A stretch of 64,000 bases of DNA from Gymnothorax reevesii (GCA_029721435.1 CM056583.1:93997575-94061574), one strand, 5' to 3'. Positions 11,441 through 24,602 are shown, counted from the stretch's first letter. The notes: generated from the sequence alone by a model not told the origin. Program-made: numbers and translations.

Positions 11441-12217
11441 GTAATTATTTAAATGTCTTACCTTCAGAAAGTGCATCAAGATGGAGTCTACTCCGCTTCA
11501 ATGCAGCAGTAAAGAAAAAAAAAAAAAGTCAATTGGAGTCAATAAAGTTGACGCATCACTCTCTCTATGGCTCTGAGAAATTAGCTTTATGCAAACATGG
11601 CAGGCCACACACATCCACCAATATAATGTAATCAGTGCTTTTTTGGCTTACCCTAATGTTTGGGTACCCAGAGAAACAAGCTAGCCAAACATGTCAAGGC
11701 ATGATAACTGTACTGGACTGCTAGCTGGCTAACTTGGCTTCCTGGGAAGTAGAGAAAAAGATGAGGATAATTCTTGGGGGGTAGACTACTAGCCGTCTGA
11801 CTAGCTAGCCAAATCTTGTGTTCAGACCATTCCAGCAAAAGAAATGCAGGAAGCTAACATTAGCTAGGTCAGGAAAACACTTGTGGACCAAGTGTTCTCT
11901 TAACCCTTGTAAATCTATCATCAAGGAATGGACACATTCTCCAGAGTCTGATGTAATCAGGTTTATTGTAAGTCACTCAAAGTGAAATACAAAACCCCAG
12001 GCTGGTCTGCGCAAACCATGAGGCATTCATTTTTCATCAATTACTTGATGCAGACTGTCCACCAATTGTCCGAACCCTCGTTTTTATTAGCCTTTTGCGA
12101 CATCCTTTTAGGTGGAATTAAATGTGACTTTTCCACCTTATCAAACATTATTACTTTCTGATTGGTTCATTGTCATATAGCAACACTCCACCCTTAGTGC
12201 AAGCTTGCCATTATATA

Positions 12218-13724
12218 CTGAGTACAAATGAAAACGCACCACTCACGAAATCTGGAATAGCTCCACGGATTGATATGTGAAGTATATACGTATGACGCAT
12301 TTGAGATAATGAATGATTTAAGAAGACATGTAAACATCATTCAATTTCATACACCATAATGTTAATGCGCGAGAGAGGTTTAACTGGTGTAGGGGTCAAA
12401 CAGGAAAGTCGATAACGGGTGTGACCGCCATTTGCATTGACACATGCGGTGCATCGTCGTCGCATGGAGTTGATCAGTCTCTGGATAGTGTTCTGAGGGA
12501 TAGCATTCCACTCCTGAACAAGGGCAACCTCAAGTTCTTGGATGTTGTCCATCTGGCGTCGACGTGGAAGACGTCATCCAATTTCATCCCATAAGTGCTC
12601 GATAGGGGAGAGGTCGGGTGACAGAGCTGGCCACTGAAGCACGGGGATGTTCTGCCTTGCAAGGTACTGCATGGACACCCTTGCAGTGTGTGCCCTAGCG
12701 TTGTCCTGTTGGAACGTGTGGACATCGTGGTGTTGGTTGAAGAACGGCACAACATGGTTCTGCAGCACCTGGTCCTGGTAGTAGACGCCGTTCACCCTTC
12801 CTCTGCGGATATGGAGAGGGGTTCTGTGACGGTAGCTTATTCCACCCCACACCATAACGCTGCCACCACCCCAACGGTCCGTTTGAACAACACAATCGGC
12901 GTTATAACGTTCACCACGTCTCCGCCAAACACGTATACAGCCATCTGCTTTCCTTAAGTGAAATCGTGACTCGTCAGAAAAGATGACACTGTGTCATTGT
13001 CGTAGTCGCCAATTCTGGTGCCTGTTTGCCCACTGTAGACGCTGGTTTCGGTGACGATCCGTCAATATGGGGCCGAAATAAGGACGTCGTGCACGCAGGC
13101 CTGCAGCTCGCAGACGGTTCCGTACGGTGTTGGGGTGAATGAATCCACGTCGTCCTTGGACTTGAGTAGCCGTTCTTGTCGCTGGTAGTGTTCGGTCTCG
13201 GACATGATCCTGTACGATCTGACGGTCCTGACGTGCCGTTGTCACACGTTGTTGACCCGGTCGAGGACGGTCCCGAGTGCTCCCCGTTTGCAGAAACCTT
13301 TGATGGAGTCTTGTTCTCGTTGTGTGCACAGTGTAGTCATCTGGCAATTTCCCTGGTGCTGGCGCCAATTTGAAGCATGCCTATGGCACGTTCCCGTTCA
13401 GGGGCTGTAAATCGCAGCATAGTGTCGATGTTCACTGACAAGTGTCAGTGAAGAAGTGAAATTTTATTCGGATTCACATGCTTTTAAAGGCAATGTGTAC
13501 TCAAATTCAGAGTGAAATTCATTTTTCCCGTGGTGTGCGTGCAAGATGTTGCGTTTTTGCAAAAAATTGCCTAGCATTAAAGTTAACTTGAAATTCTCGC
13601 ATTTCTTGCACCTGGCATGTCGGGTGACGTCACTGTAGTGTTGTTGTTGTATAAAAATTACATCAAGTTCATTTGAACGTAAATATTGACTTTTTTCAAG
13701 TGGTGCATTTTCATTTGTACTCAG
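12218..13724 (-). mobile_element. Tc1/mariner-like transposon, 1507 bp, nearly complete
   Basis: The inverted terminal repeats start CTGAGTACAAATGAAAA and continue GCACCACT. The two ends differ at one base in the first 25. TA dinucleotides flank them at 12216-12217 and 13725-13726. It lies antisense to aebp1 within the big intron. The GC-rich, CpG-rich transposase contrasts with the AT-rich surroundings, which points to a fairly young insertion. Confidence 0.9.
12337..13420 (-). pseudogene. Tc1-family transposase with two nonsense changes and a frameshift
   Basis: From the likely ATG at 13418-13420 the frame reads an N-terminal LRFTAPERERAIGML helix-turn-helix start, then shifts by one base near 13360. 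The frame 13368-12337 is then colinear except for two TGA codons. One (near 12977) interrupts WRLRQ*HSVIFSDESRF where a Trp is expected. The other (near 12572) follows LWDEIG where an Arg is expected. The catalytic triad region is intact: SDESRFH (Asp), FQQDNARAHTA (Asp) and LSPDLSPIEHLW (Glu). Both stops are explained by single G-to-A or CpG transitions. The frame ends at 12337. Confidence 0.88.
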
Positions 13725-16444
13725 TATATAATCGTGTAAATTCATTTTAGGCCTACAGGGACGCTCAAAGACAGTATCTGATCCTCCTAAACCTGGGGTT
13801 CAACCTGGATATTTCCAGAATAAACTGGAGTAAGCTGGCTCATATAATGAAGCTGCTTATCAGTTGAATACCAGTATGGTCATGCCGGAAGATTAGGCCA
13901 TCTAGCCAGCCTTGGTCAGCCTGCTAAGGGCCGTCTTATCTTGGTTTTTTGGGAAATTTATGAGTTTGTGTTTCTTCACAGCTCCACAGTTCCACACTTA
14001 CAGCGGTTTTAAGGGGCCAGAAGAACCTGGCTGAGTTCTCTGTGTTGCACCGTGATTAGAGTAATACTCTGAATTTAGAATATTTGGGGATATTTTTCCC
14101 ACCACACAAGCTAGTAACTTGTTGTGACCAAAGATGGTGTCACTCACAGCTCAGGGTATGTACGCCTATGAAATTTAATTCTGATTGGCGGTATTTAAAT
14201 GCGGTGCCCAGAACTCCAGTGGAGAAAAGAATTTTGCATCCGGGGTGATCTGTCTGTTCAGAATAGCTATAGCCTGGCCTGCAAAGTCCACCCCCCCCCC
14301 CCCCACCCCCCACTCCAGTTCTGAGCTCAAATACAAATGACACATGGCCATTCATTTCTCATGTGAGAGCCGCATATATAAAAACTTGCGAAATAACAAA
14401 TAATAAATAACGAGACTTGCACTTGGAAGCCTTTTTGATGTTTGGGCTGTATCGCAAGAATCTGCGTTTTGTAGCTCACCTCGCAATTTCAAAACACCAT
14501 TAACATGATTAAAATAACTTGTTGGGAATCGCCATCTACGTGATCAAGAGACAAGCAGTTTCGACTTGGCAGAATTGTTAGCTTTCACATGTAGATTTTA
14601 TCAGCTGCAGTAGGAGGAATAGCATCTCGCCTTAAGATTGTCATTTCTAATAAATTATTAATGGGAATATTCACCCAATTCTACCATTTGTATGAAATGG
14701 GTCTCCATTAAAATTGAATTTTATGTCCCGTGGGCTTTGATTTCAAGAGAGAGCCAAGAGAGAAATGATGTCTTGCGCCACATCAAGGGGGTCAACTAGG
14801 GATCAAATCTGGCGACTGTTGAACTTCTAAGACTGGAAATCTGGCGATATGATTCTAAAATAAATAAGTGGAGCCACAATTATCGTAATATATGTACATG
14901 TATTTCTTTCAGGCTACATTTACAAGTACTCAAATTCCCAATTTCTGATACAAGAGTTTCTATTGCCTGCACTCACACACCGATACGAATGAAAACTACT
15001 TGAAGGGGCATTGAAAGAGGCCACAAATCAGAGCCCGAGCATTTTGAATCACATAACAGTGAATTAAATGCTCTTGGACATTTATTTTTCAATACAATTG
15101 CTGTCCTACCACTAAAAGAGCTTCATTCAACTCGTCCAAATCGACTCTGCCCAGTTACCCATTAACGCTACGAAATTTGGTTATGGCACCATTGTATTGT
15201 GCATAAATAGTTGGACAGAAGTGCGCAGATTGATCGCCCTTTTTATTTCTGTGCTATTATTAGCTTGTTAGCTAGTGAACACACAGTGCACAGAATGTGT
15301 GCGAAACGGGTCGAACTTGAGCGTTGAAATTTCCATCACAGCTGATGACATAAGGAATAGCAAGCTAACGTTAACTACTAAGCTGCTCAATGAATATGGA
15401 AAAGTTATGTCTGCTGGCTTAGCAAGGACGGCAATAACAGTCTTAAAAATTTGATCCGCAGCTAGCACGGGCATTGTAGCAACCGTTAGGGAACATTCAA
15501 TTTATTGGTAATGGCTGCTCTAATCTCCCAAACTGAACTAAATTTTTCCTTACAACTTTAATCTTTCATTGACTCTGGCAAAAGAAGACTTGGCAGGTCA
15601 AAGCGTAACATTAGCTAGTATATGGCTTGACTGCTAATATTATTGTGATGCTAATTTCTCCCATTATGCACTGGCATTGCTGCTCACTTATTCATGTTTG
15701 AACGAGATTCAAGGTCAGTTGAGTCACTAGCTTACTAAAAACACTAGACATGATCTGCAAACCCTTCAAGACACAGTTACGAAGGATATTTCTTCAATAA
15801 ATTAACCGTGCTTGAAAACTGATTAGTCCAACTATAACCACGAGCTGGCATTTAGCTGTTAGCCTAACAGCTAACCAGCTCGCGTCATGATAGCAGACTG
15901 ATTGTCCGGCTAACTCTGCTTGCCGTCATGGTAGCAGAGTGATTGACCTACCCTAATGCTACAATATTAACAGACGTCAACCCTTCCAAACAATGGTAAC
16001 AGGCACATGATGGACCACACAGCTTAAGAAAACACCAACAAACGCTAGCCGGCATTAGCAACTGGCTATTGTTAACATTATTAACCTTACATCAGCCAAC
16101 CTTAAAATTAGCCTTTGACAGCTTTTTAAGTAGGTCAAACACTTCTAAATAATGCCAACTGGGATGTGTAGGGGGAAACCTGTAATATCCCAGGAAAAGT
16201 TTCAGCGTAAGTGTAATGATTAAAAAGTCTTAATTAGTGAAGGCATTCTGCTGCCCCCCTGTGCTGAATCGACTGAATCAGCACAAAAATGGGTTGATTT
16301 ATTCGGACTACGAGAAATGAAATTTAAATATTTCAAAAAATAATGAAAAATTCAAAAATCTGTTCAGATGTAACTTAATTCAGATTAAGCTGCATTTTTA
16401 TAAAGTTTGAACGTTATCAATAGCTTAAACGGTGTAGTAGGAGT
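13725..16444. other. intron sequence without recognised feature
   Basis: AT-rich DNA with a C-run at about 14290-14312 and scattered TAGCTAGC-like words between 15400 and 16100. I see no exon, RNA gene or bounded repeat. Confidence 0.4.
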
Positions 16445-16887
16445 TTATGGGCCTCGCCGCCGACGTTGCCGTGATTGTGAATTGCTCTTGACTACTGTGA
16501 ACAGCCTGCTTCGTAGTACCTGACTGGGTAGCGTAGCCTCGCATGCATCTTTTCCACTACGGTGGTGTGTCCGCGCTGGTTAGTAAACCTCCGTTTACTT
16601 GTCCAGCGGGACTTTTAGTTGAAGCTCAGATGCGCGGTTTGTGTTGAAACTCGCAGCTTGTGGTGGATGGTTGTTTGCTAGGACGACTGCTACATGGTCG
16701 GTGTTTGTTTCGTTGCTGGATTCATTTGAGGGAAAGAGCGTGGTGCTTCCACTAAAGAGGAGAGTGCGTCTCGATTTCTGTGTCGGCTGGGTTTGGCGTG
16801 ACGAAAGCTTATTGAACAATTCAAGGTTATACAAAACTAGCGTGTCAGCTTTTAACTTTACCGTCCTTTTTGTAAAATTGCTTTACC

Positions 16888-17632
16888 ATGCCACCCAAGC
16901 AAGCAGCAAAGCCTAGTGAAGATTACTTCATGTCCACAGTCCAGGCTAAGGACTTATTACAACAGCAAAAAGACCATTTTATGGACCTGCTCCAACAACA
17001 AGACACCTTCAAATCCTTTGTTCAAATAATAATGGACTCTTCGAATAAACGCCTTGACGAAATGTCGAAAGAAATTAAGAACTTAAACACAGCATCCAAT
17101 TTACCCAAAATGACGTGGATGACATTAAAAGTAAAATACATGTGCAATCCAATCAATGCGATGCAATGCAACAAGACATTTACAAAGTCTGTGAGGGTCT
17201 GCTCTCTGTCACTACCTCTACGGATTATTTAGAAAATCAATCGAGAAGAAATAATCTAATCATTGAGGGGATCAAAGAAACCGAACACGAAGGATGGATA
17301 GAGACAGAGAGCAAAGTGCGAAGTTTGATTTCCGAAAAATTAAACTTGAATCAGAAATCTATAGAAATAGGACAGGGAAACCAGATGCAGACCGCAACTT
17401 TAAACTTTTAAAATACAAGGACAAGATGTCAGTCATGGCGAATGCAAAGAAATTGAAAGGAAGCGGAATCTACATAAACGAAGACTTCTCTGATGCTGTG
17501 CGACGAAAAAGAAAGGAACTTCTTCCAGCAATGCGAGATGCCCGTGAGCGCGGCGACATCGCTTACCTCCGATATGACCGTCTAATTCTCCACCCACCAG
17601 GCAAACAAAAATCAGAACGAGCCTCAGAATAA
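16888..17632 (+). pseudogene. LINE ORF1 protein (coiled coil plus RRM-like), frameshifted
   Basis: The start MPPKQAAKPSEDYFMS is followed by a Gln/Lys-rich helical, coiled-coil-like region. The frame then moves (overlapping pieces at 16888, 17115 and 17294) into ENQSRRNNLIIEGIKETE, the SRRNNL signature of L1/L2-type ORF1 RNA-binding proteins. The C-terminal segment IYINEDFSDAVRRKRKELLP and the basic end follow. In the family this protein coats element RNA in the retrotransposition particle. At least two frame changes break it. Confidence 0.75.
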
Positions 17633-17993
17633 TTCCCCATTCATCACTACGTCCACCCCTGAGCAAAATGCGCCTAGAGGTAGACGGCCCGAAACAAACC
17701 GGATTCAAAACAGGACTTAGAATTTGAAATGATGTCACTCATACTAACTGTCAAAGAAAACCAGAACACTCCTTCGCGGAGCCGGAACACTCTTATAAAC
17801 AGCTGAAGAACACTCTGATGGCTACACTAACCCCTAAAGACAAAAATGTCTGTCGTAAATGTAAAATTAAAAATTAAAATCACAAAATGTAAACTTTGGT
17901 TTATGTAAACTTAACTTCCATTCAAAATGTTCTCCTGTTCCCAGTCCTAACTCTAATCAATGGGTATCATAGATTTGTGATGAATGCATATCT

Positions 17994-19692
17994 TTGTTTC
18001 CATTTTTTAAGCTGGATGATAATATTTGTTCTCTTTCTTCAGAAACATACAATATTACTTGTTTTGAAAATATGCTTTTCAATCCATTTGATATCAGCCT
18101 GTCTGCAAATGCTAGTCTTAGTAATGTAGATCCCGATACAAACAGCATGATCTTTGATCAGCCTGATGCAAATGAAGTTATAAGCATTATTGAGAAACTC
18201 AAATCAACCAGTTCAGGACACGATGAAGTCAGCAATTCTCTTGTAAAAGAGGTCAAATATTCAATAGCAGACCCCCGAACGTTTATTTTTTCCCTGTCAT
18301 TGGAGACTGGTGAAATTCCAAGTGATCTCAAAATTGCAAAAATCATCCCCATATTCAAATCAGATGATCCAAGTTCCTTTACAAATTATCACCCAATTTC
18401 ATTATTACCCTGTTTTTCAAAGATTCTTGAAAAATTAGTTTACAAGAGAATTCTACTACATATTAATTCAAATAATATACTATACAACCTTCAATATGGC
18501 TTCCGCAAGAATCATTCTGCTTACATGGCATTGTTAGATCTTTTTGAAAAAATCTCTACTGCTCTTGACAATAATGAATATACTATAGCAATTTTCTTGG
18601 ACCTTTCAAAAGCATTTGATACAGTGAACCATGAAATATTACTATCAAAACTACATAGATATGTTTTCCAAGGTAATGTTTTTCAATGGTTAAAAAGCTA
18701 TATTACTGATAGGCAACAATACGTTCATTTTAATAACTGTAAGTCTAACACGGTAACATTGTCATGCGGTGTGGCTCAAGGCTCAATTCTGGGTCCGTTA
18801 TTATTTTTAATTTATATCAATGATTTTGCCACAGTTCCAAGTACAATTTTACCTCTTTTATTTGCAGATTATTAGAAATAAGATGATTTGTATCAACACT
18901 TAAAAACTCTTTTTAATGAGGCCAACTTGGGCCTACAAGCTTATTCAAAATGGTTCAAATTGAATAAACTGTCTCTTAACGTAAATAAAACCAATTTTAT
19001 ACTATTTTCGGGTAGGAAAAAGTATAACCCGGATGAAGTTAAGATCTTTATTGTAGGTTCCGAAATTAAAAAGGTATCCTCTGCTCTTGGTGTCATGGTT
19101 GATGAAATTTGTACTTGGAAAGAACATATTGCTTTTGTGGTTAAAAAAAGTGTCCAAGTCTCTGGGTATCATCAGAAAGATCAGTTCATTTCTTAATAGA
19201 TCCAGTTTACTGGTTTTGTATTATAGCTTAATATATCCACACCTAATTTATTGTAACATAGTGTGGGCCAATACCAGCCCAACCAAACTCAATAAGCTTC
19301 ACTTACTGCAAAAACAATTTGTTAGAGCTGCCACAAACTCAAACTCCAGAGCTCCATCCTCTCCACTATTTTATAAACTAAGGATCCTAACCATATTTGA
19401 TATCAATATCATACAGATATGCACTTTTGCTTACAAACTAATTCATCAAAATCAAGAACTGCCCAATCACTTTCAACAATATTTTTGCAGAAATTTCAGT
19501 TTTCACTCATATAGGACAAGACAAGCAGAACACTTGCATCTTCCCCTCTGCCACACTAGCAGAGAGCAGTACTCGGTCAAATACAAAGGGAGTACATTGT
19601 GGGATGAACATCACAATCTTGCTGACAATGCCCCCTCCTTGCGAATATTTAAAAAGAGACTATTCTTGAAATTACTAGAACACTATGTATAG
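17994..19692 (+). pseudogene. LINE ORF2 reverse transcriptase, endonuclease missing
   Basis: The frame shows the fingers and palm of a non-LTR reverse transcriptase: KIIPIFKSDDPSSFTNYHPI, FLDLSKAFDTVNHEILL with its catalytic Asp, and CGVAQGSILGPLLFLIYIND. The catalytic FADD box reads LFADY followed by TAG (18873-18875) and TAA (18879-18881), then DDLYQHL resumes in the same frame, as if about 12-15 bp had been inserted. A frameshift near 19150 leads to the C-terminal part ending at 19692. Only about 360 bp separate ORF1 from the RT, so the AP-endonuclease domain is deleted. Confidence 0.85.
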
Positions 19693-20307
19693 CGGTCTCT
19701 TAGGACCAGTTCATCTTGTGGTGCAATCTATGTTTGATGTTACTTCTTTTAATTAGTTTGTTCTTGTTTTCCTTTATTTATTATGATTATTTTTCTCTTT
19801 TTTGTTGTCTTTTTCTGCCGTCCTGTATTTTATCATTCTCATCTTATTTTCAATTACTTATCCTTTATTTTTCCAATAGGATGTACATTAATTCTTTTCT
19901 TGAATAAGCATTCATAAGGTCGGGGTAAGGCCGCTCTATAAGCCCTTTCGGGCTTCAGACCTCACCTGCACATTTTTTTCCTTCTTTTTAACTCACTCCT
20001 CTTGAGTGATCTCTTTTGTAATGTGTCTCTCACATGTGCAAATAAGTAAATAAATGGGCCAAATTTAGGCAGAAGTTGTTGTTCCGTAATATTGAAATAA
20101 GAGAATAGTGTGCGCTGCACACAACTAGTAGCACGTAATATTCTGGAGTGTTTTGAGAGAAAATATATTGTTCGAAAAGAAAAATTATATTTTGTCATAA
20201 ATAAAATTGATACCACAGGTATTTCTGGTGAATTCATGAACCCCATGGGGTGGTTTATCAATGCTGAAAATTATTTTGAATTCGGTGGTTTGGGCCAGAA
20301 AACGCCC

Positions 20308-20680
20308 TGTTACGACTCGGCTCAAAAGCCGTAACAAGGAGGAGATGCACACTGATGCGTTTAAAAAGCAAGAATCAATTTATTTCGCAAAATTGAACTT
20401 AATAAAAAGACTATGCAAATATGGGGTGTGAAAGTCAGTATCATCAGTAATGTAAGCGAGTGGATGTGTGCAAAGAGTAGTGAAGCAGTGTTGCATGTAA
20501 TCCAACCAAAAAACAAAGTCAAAAGGGAGAGAGAGCCCCAAACATGGCAAATGGGCTTTTTTTATTTGCTCAGCAAACGAGCCACAATAGAGTGCTCTCT
20601 ATTGTACCAATGAGCCCGGGCTCCGCCCATCAGGCACCTGCAAATTGGCCTCAACTGCAAGCAAAGTCGGGGCCGTAACA
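20308..20680. mobile_element. Candidate solo LTR, 373 bp
   Basis: The block starts TGTTACG and ends CGTAACA (TG...CA with short inverted ends). It is flanked by a 4-bp direct repeat, GCCC, at 20304-20307 and 20681-20684. Length and ends fit a solo long terminal repeat. No gag or pol sequence is adjacent. Confidence 0.5.
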
Positions 20681-21059
20681 GCCCTTAATGGGACTACCTT
20701 TTTATTTTATTTTATTTTTTTTTGATGATGCATTTTGGTGCATTCTACTGCACATTAGCTAGCTTAATGCATGTAATTTCGGCATTTTCTGGTCAAGTTT
20801 CACTCTTTTTTTTTTTTTAATGTCCTTACTTAAGCAACATGCTACTGTTTCAACCACAATACCAAGTACCAATGGCTGTTGAAGGAAGTGCATCACTGGT
20901 ACTCATTTGTTGCGGTATTTGAGTTTTTATTGGGTAGTTTTGTCGACGTTGATCCTTAACAATTATTGTTTTTTCCAACTTTTCCAACCTCTACTGCATA
21001 CTCAATTTGCATAATACATTTTTTCAGTTATTACCATATTTCTTTACACTATCCTTGCC

Positions 21060-22110
21060 GTATTTGTCAGTTTAGTTTAGTTTAATTTCGTTTATTTACA
21101 TGTCTTGCACCAAAAGTGCCCAATCCTCATGGGTTTATAAAACACCAGAGCAGATAGTTGCAGCATACACAATCACATTGTGGATGAATCGTCACAATTC
21201 AATTCATTCCCAAGGAACAGAAAAATAAAAAAGAAACATACTATTTCCTGAATAAAATACTCTGTCTTCTCTCCCAGGCATTGCAAGCAAAGTCTGCAAC
21301 AGCAAACATTCCTCTCCTGAAGCACAGTTCAAGTTTTTCATAATCATCCAACTCAAAGAAATAAACATAAATGGAGGACATTCTACGTAATAATACCTCC
21401 CTCTTAACATCATAAGCAGGACAATAAAACAAAAAATGAATTTCTTTCTCAATTTCTCTCGTCACACAGTACGCAAAGTCTGTCCTCTTCTGGACAGTCA
21501 CCAAACCTACCTGTCTTGAGGGCTGAATGGAATGTTCCTGAATGTTGTTGTGCACAAAGAGATCTTTGTCTGTTGTTTAAATTATATTTCACATAAGATT
21601 CCGTGTTGTAGCCGTTTTTTTATGAGACCATAAGTTCGTAACTTTGGTGTATACCATATATTAACTGACAGTTTTTCCTTATACGAAAAGAACATTTTAC
21701 TCTTAATCTCCTGAACATCACAGGTTAACCTATTCTGAAAGATAAATGACATATCATTAAAATAAAATATAGATTTCAACTCTTTAACCCAGCAATGAAA
21801 ATGTGAAATGTGTGAAATGCACCTATTAAAAATCTCTTTAGTCTTTGGTCAGACATCTTCTCAAGTCAATTACAAAGCCGAATCATCTCACATCTGTCTG
21901 ATGTTTGGAGGCACCCATCCCACATCTCCACAAATAGCCAAAAATGAAGTGAGTTTATGAACTCCAAGAAAGGATCGAATAGCTTAGTGATACACAATGT
22001 TACAGTTTTTATATTCAAGGACCCCCAAACGCCAGAAGCATAGTCTGACTGGACACACACGTGAATTATAAAGCTGTGTGCAAGTATGAAATCCCAAACC
22101 ACCACATTGC
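21060..22110 (-). mobile_element. LINE fragment: ORF2 C-terminus and 3' end
   Basis: On the minus strand the segment 21555-21241 encodes a Cys/His cluster (FAYCVTREIEKEIHFLFYCPAY) followed by CNAWERRQSILFRK. This is the C-terminal zinc-knuckle-like end of many fish non-LTR ORF2 proteins. Upstream (21779-21582) KLRTYGLIKKRLQ fits the same region in another frame. Frame breaks near 21560-21580 make it a relic. The RT domain is not visible. Confidence 0.65.
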
Positions 22111-22114
22111 TTTA

Positions 22115-22155
22115 CTTAGTTGAGTACGGATCCTAGTGCTCTACCGGCAGACTGA
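22115..22155 (-). repeat. tRNA-like A-box remnant (possible SINE head)
   Basis: The reverse strand reads TTAGCTCAGTCTGCCGGTAG followed by AGCACTAGG. This resembles the 5' half of a tRNA with D-arm and A-box, carrying a small insertion. There is no matching 3' half or B-box, so it is probably a tRNA-derived SINE or pseudogene fragment. Confidence 0.35.
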
Positions 22156-22196
22156 GCTAAGACACTGACTGCTTCTTTAAATGACATATGCTCATG

Positions 22197-23810
22197 CAGT
22201 GGCGTAGCGTAGAGGCGCTGGGCCCCGGTGCGATAATGGCGCTAGCCCCCCCCCCCCAGGCCTATTTTCGAAGCAGAGGTGTATACCAACGAAATACATG
22301 TAAATCGTAACAGAGCTTAAGTTTTTTGAGGATTTGTACTTTACCTGAGTTCTTTTTTAAACCTGGACTTTTACTCTACAACATTTTAAACTTAAAAATT
22401 ATCATTTTACTTCGTTACTTTGACACTAGCCACTTCGTTACAAATTAAAATATGAACGCAATTCATCGTTTAAGGTTTATCTGGATTTGCCGTCTTCGAG
22501 AAGAACAACGGTGCTCGACAGCAGGGTATGTTAGTGCGGGAACACGGAGCTGCAAATTTATGCACGTAGTTACAATATTCTATCACTAGATGGCCCACCC
22601 GCATCAGTTATTGGATACTCACAGAAACAATCGTCCTCTGTAGCCAACCACTTCAGCTACAGTGAGGTATCCAAATCAGTAATTAAGAAAAATCAGTTTT
22701 CTGAAAAACGGAGACACTCATAATTATTAGGGCTATTAGAACCATGGACAATGAATATTTGCACTGCATCTCTACATCACACAACACGTTAGGCTATTTG
22801 AACCATGAACGACAGCGACAATACATTGCCAATCAAAATGCACAAAAGATCCATACGGCTGAACAGTCAACCATATTTCCCTAACAGCACAACAGTGGCC
22901 GAATCAAAAAGTAAACAGATAGATAGACACACATCCTGGCACAGGAGCCATTTAACCACAACCGGCAAGCTGATCACTTACAGTAGAAACTGCACTCACC
23001 CATTCAGAAGTTAACTCTGGGTGCCTTCTGCTCTGCAAAGTCGTTGAGCAAGAGGCCAATGAGGTGGTAGCATTAGCCTCCAAGTCTGACTGCTACGTGT
23101 CGCCGCTATCATTCACAACGCTAGCAGGAACTGGATCTGGACAAGATGACTGTTTAAAAAATGCTTTAAATTTCGCCAATTTGGAGTTCCGTACATCGCA
23201 CTCTTTTTTCTTTTCTTTTTTGAGCACCGCTTTTGTGCTGCTCAACATGGTGCTCAAGACTTTTCACCTCTAATACTAAGCTAATGCGTTAGCAGCTGAT
23301 CTCTCAAAAAAGAACACTTCACGAGCAAGCGCGTAACCTACGAAGCTACGATCAGAAAGGATTAAGTAAATGTCAACCAATTGGACAAACACATTTCCCA
23401 AGAGGCCATGTTCTTTAGAAAAATGTTGAATAAAACAATCAAATATATGATAAGTAATTATGATTATAACGGACAAAGTATCATTACTGAAATACAAAAT
23501 ACATATATCAAAGAAAAGAGGAAAATGGCCAGTGTGTGTGTTTGTGTGGGGAGGAGGGGGGGGAGGGGGGGTTGTTACCATGACTGTGTTGTATAAAACA
23601 GTAGAGCAATATATATACTCATCAACTCGCAGACAATTGTATAAAACTAATGGGTTTAACGAAACTGTGGGTGCAGGCAGTGTGATAGTTGTATTTTCTT
23701 TATGTGCTGTGACAAGAGGAAGAGTGGCCTGGCTAATCACCGTGGGCCCTCAGAGCTCATCGGGGCCCCGGTTCCACGCACCGGCGGCACCGGCAATACC
23801 TACGCCACTG
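22197..23810. mobile_element. hAT-type element, 1614 bp, non-autonomous
   Basis: The terminal inverted repeats are CAGTGGCGTAG and CTACGCCACTG. An exact 8-bp target duplication, TGCTCATG, lies at 22189-22196 and 23811-23818. GGGCCCC-rich subterminal sequence appears at both ends. No hAT transposase is recognisable in the interior. G- and C-runs at 22246-22258 and 23545-23575 lie inside. Confidence 0.9.
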
Positions 23811-23818
23811 TGCTCATG

Positions 23819-24602
23819 CAATGTCAAGCCAAGATATCTGTACTGTATTGTAAGGATGGTTGTTTAACCTCTTAACTGTCACCTGCATTTTCTCACATTT
23901 GGATTGGTATAACCACATTTCGAATGCTCACTGCTCCCACATACAATGGTTCTATAACACATGCATGGTCTGGTTGGAAATATAAGACATAGAGATTTGC
24001 AATGAAATGCATCATAAAATGTTGTGACTTACTATCAGAGAGTAATTGAGACTAGAATAAGGAGATATACTGTATTTCCGCTTGCATCATATACTTCTGA
24101 ACAGGACTTTTCCTATTAATTTGGGTGTGTGGGGTAGATTTTCAGAGGCTTCCAGGCCATGGCCACAGGCCTCATGCATCTGTGGTCAAAAGTTGATCCC
24201 AAGGAATGAAAAATGAATATTTTACAGATTTATTTGTAAATGTATGTCCATGCGTTTGCCTGGATTGGTTGAGGATTTAAGTCATAGTTTACAAATGAAG
24301 GACTCAAAATTTGTTTGAAAATTCTGTAGGGCCCTAATTAGGGCCCCATGACAGTTAACAGGTTAAAAAAATTACAACTTAAAGTTTCCTGAAAAAACCC
24401 ATCCTGTCCAGCCCTCACCCACAACCACTGCTCCCCGGAACCAAGTTAGCACCAACGCCCTCTGAACACCTGCTGGGGAAAACCCTGAAAACCTGAGTTG
24501 GAAACATAATCATACAGACAAAGGTATGCAGGTGAAGGATGTACAAGCACCAGGTTGAGTTCTATATGACGTGTGCATCATGGATGTCTGTCCTTGTTCC
24601 AG
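23819..24602 (+). other. intron remainder before aebp1 exon
   Basis: No repeat boundary or coding frame is recognised. The last bases form the acceptor (GTCCTTGTTCCAG) for the next aebp1 exon. Confidence 0.5.

Larger units (their letters stand above)
16445..19985 (+). mobile_element. Non-LTR retrotransposon (LINE), two-ORF type, damaged
   Basis: A GC-richer 5' leader (about 16445-16887) is followed by ORF1 (from 16888), a shortened ORF2 and a 3' end with a GCCCTTTCGGGCTTC hairpin and T-rich tail near 19940-19985. The left limit is inferred from the composition change. It lies sense to aebp1 in its large intron. The clade is L2/CR1/jockey-like by RT motifs; exact assignment needs a phylogeny. 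Confidence 0.8.

Noticed and set aside
23276..23740. 154-residue minus-strand open frame
   Set aside because: Falls inside the 22197-23810 hAT element and includes a proline run encoded by a C-run; not transposase-like.
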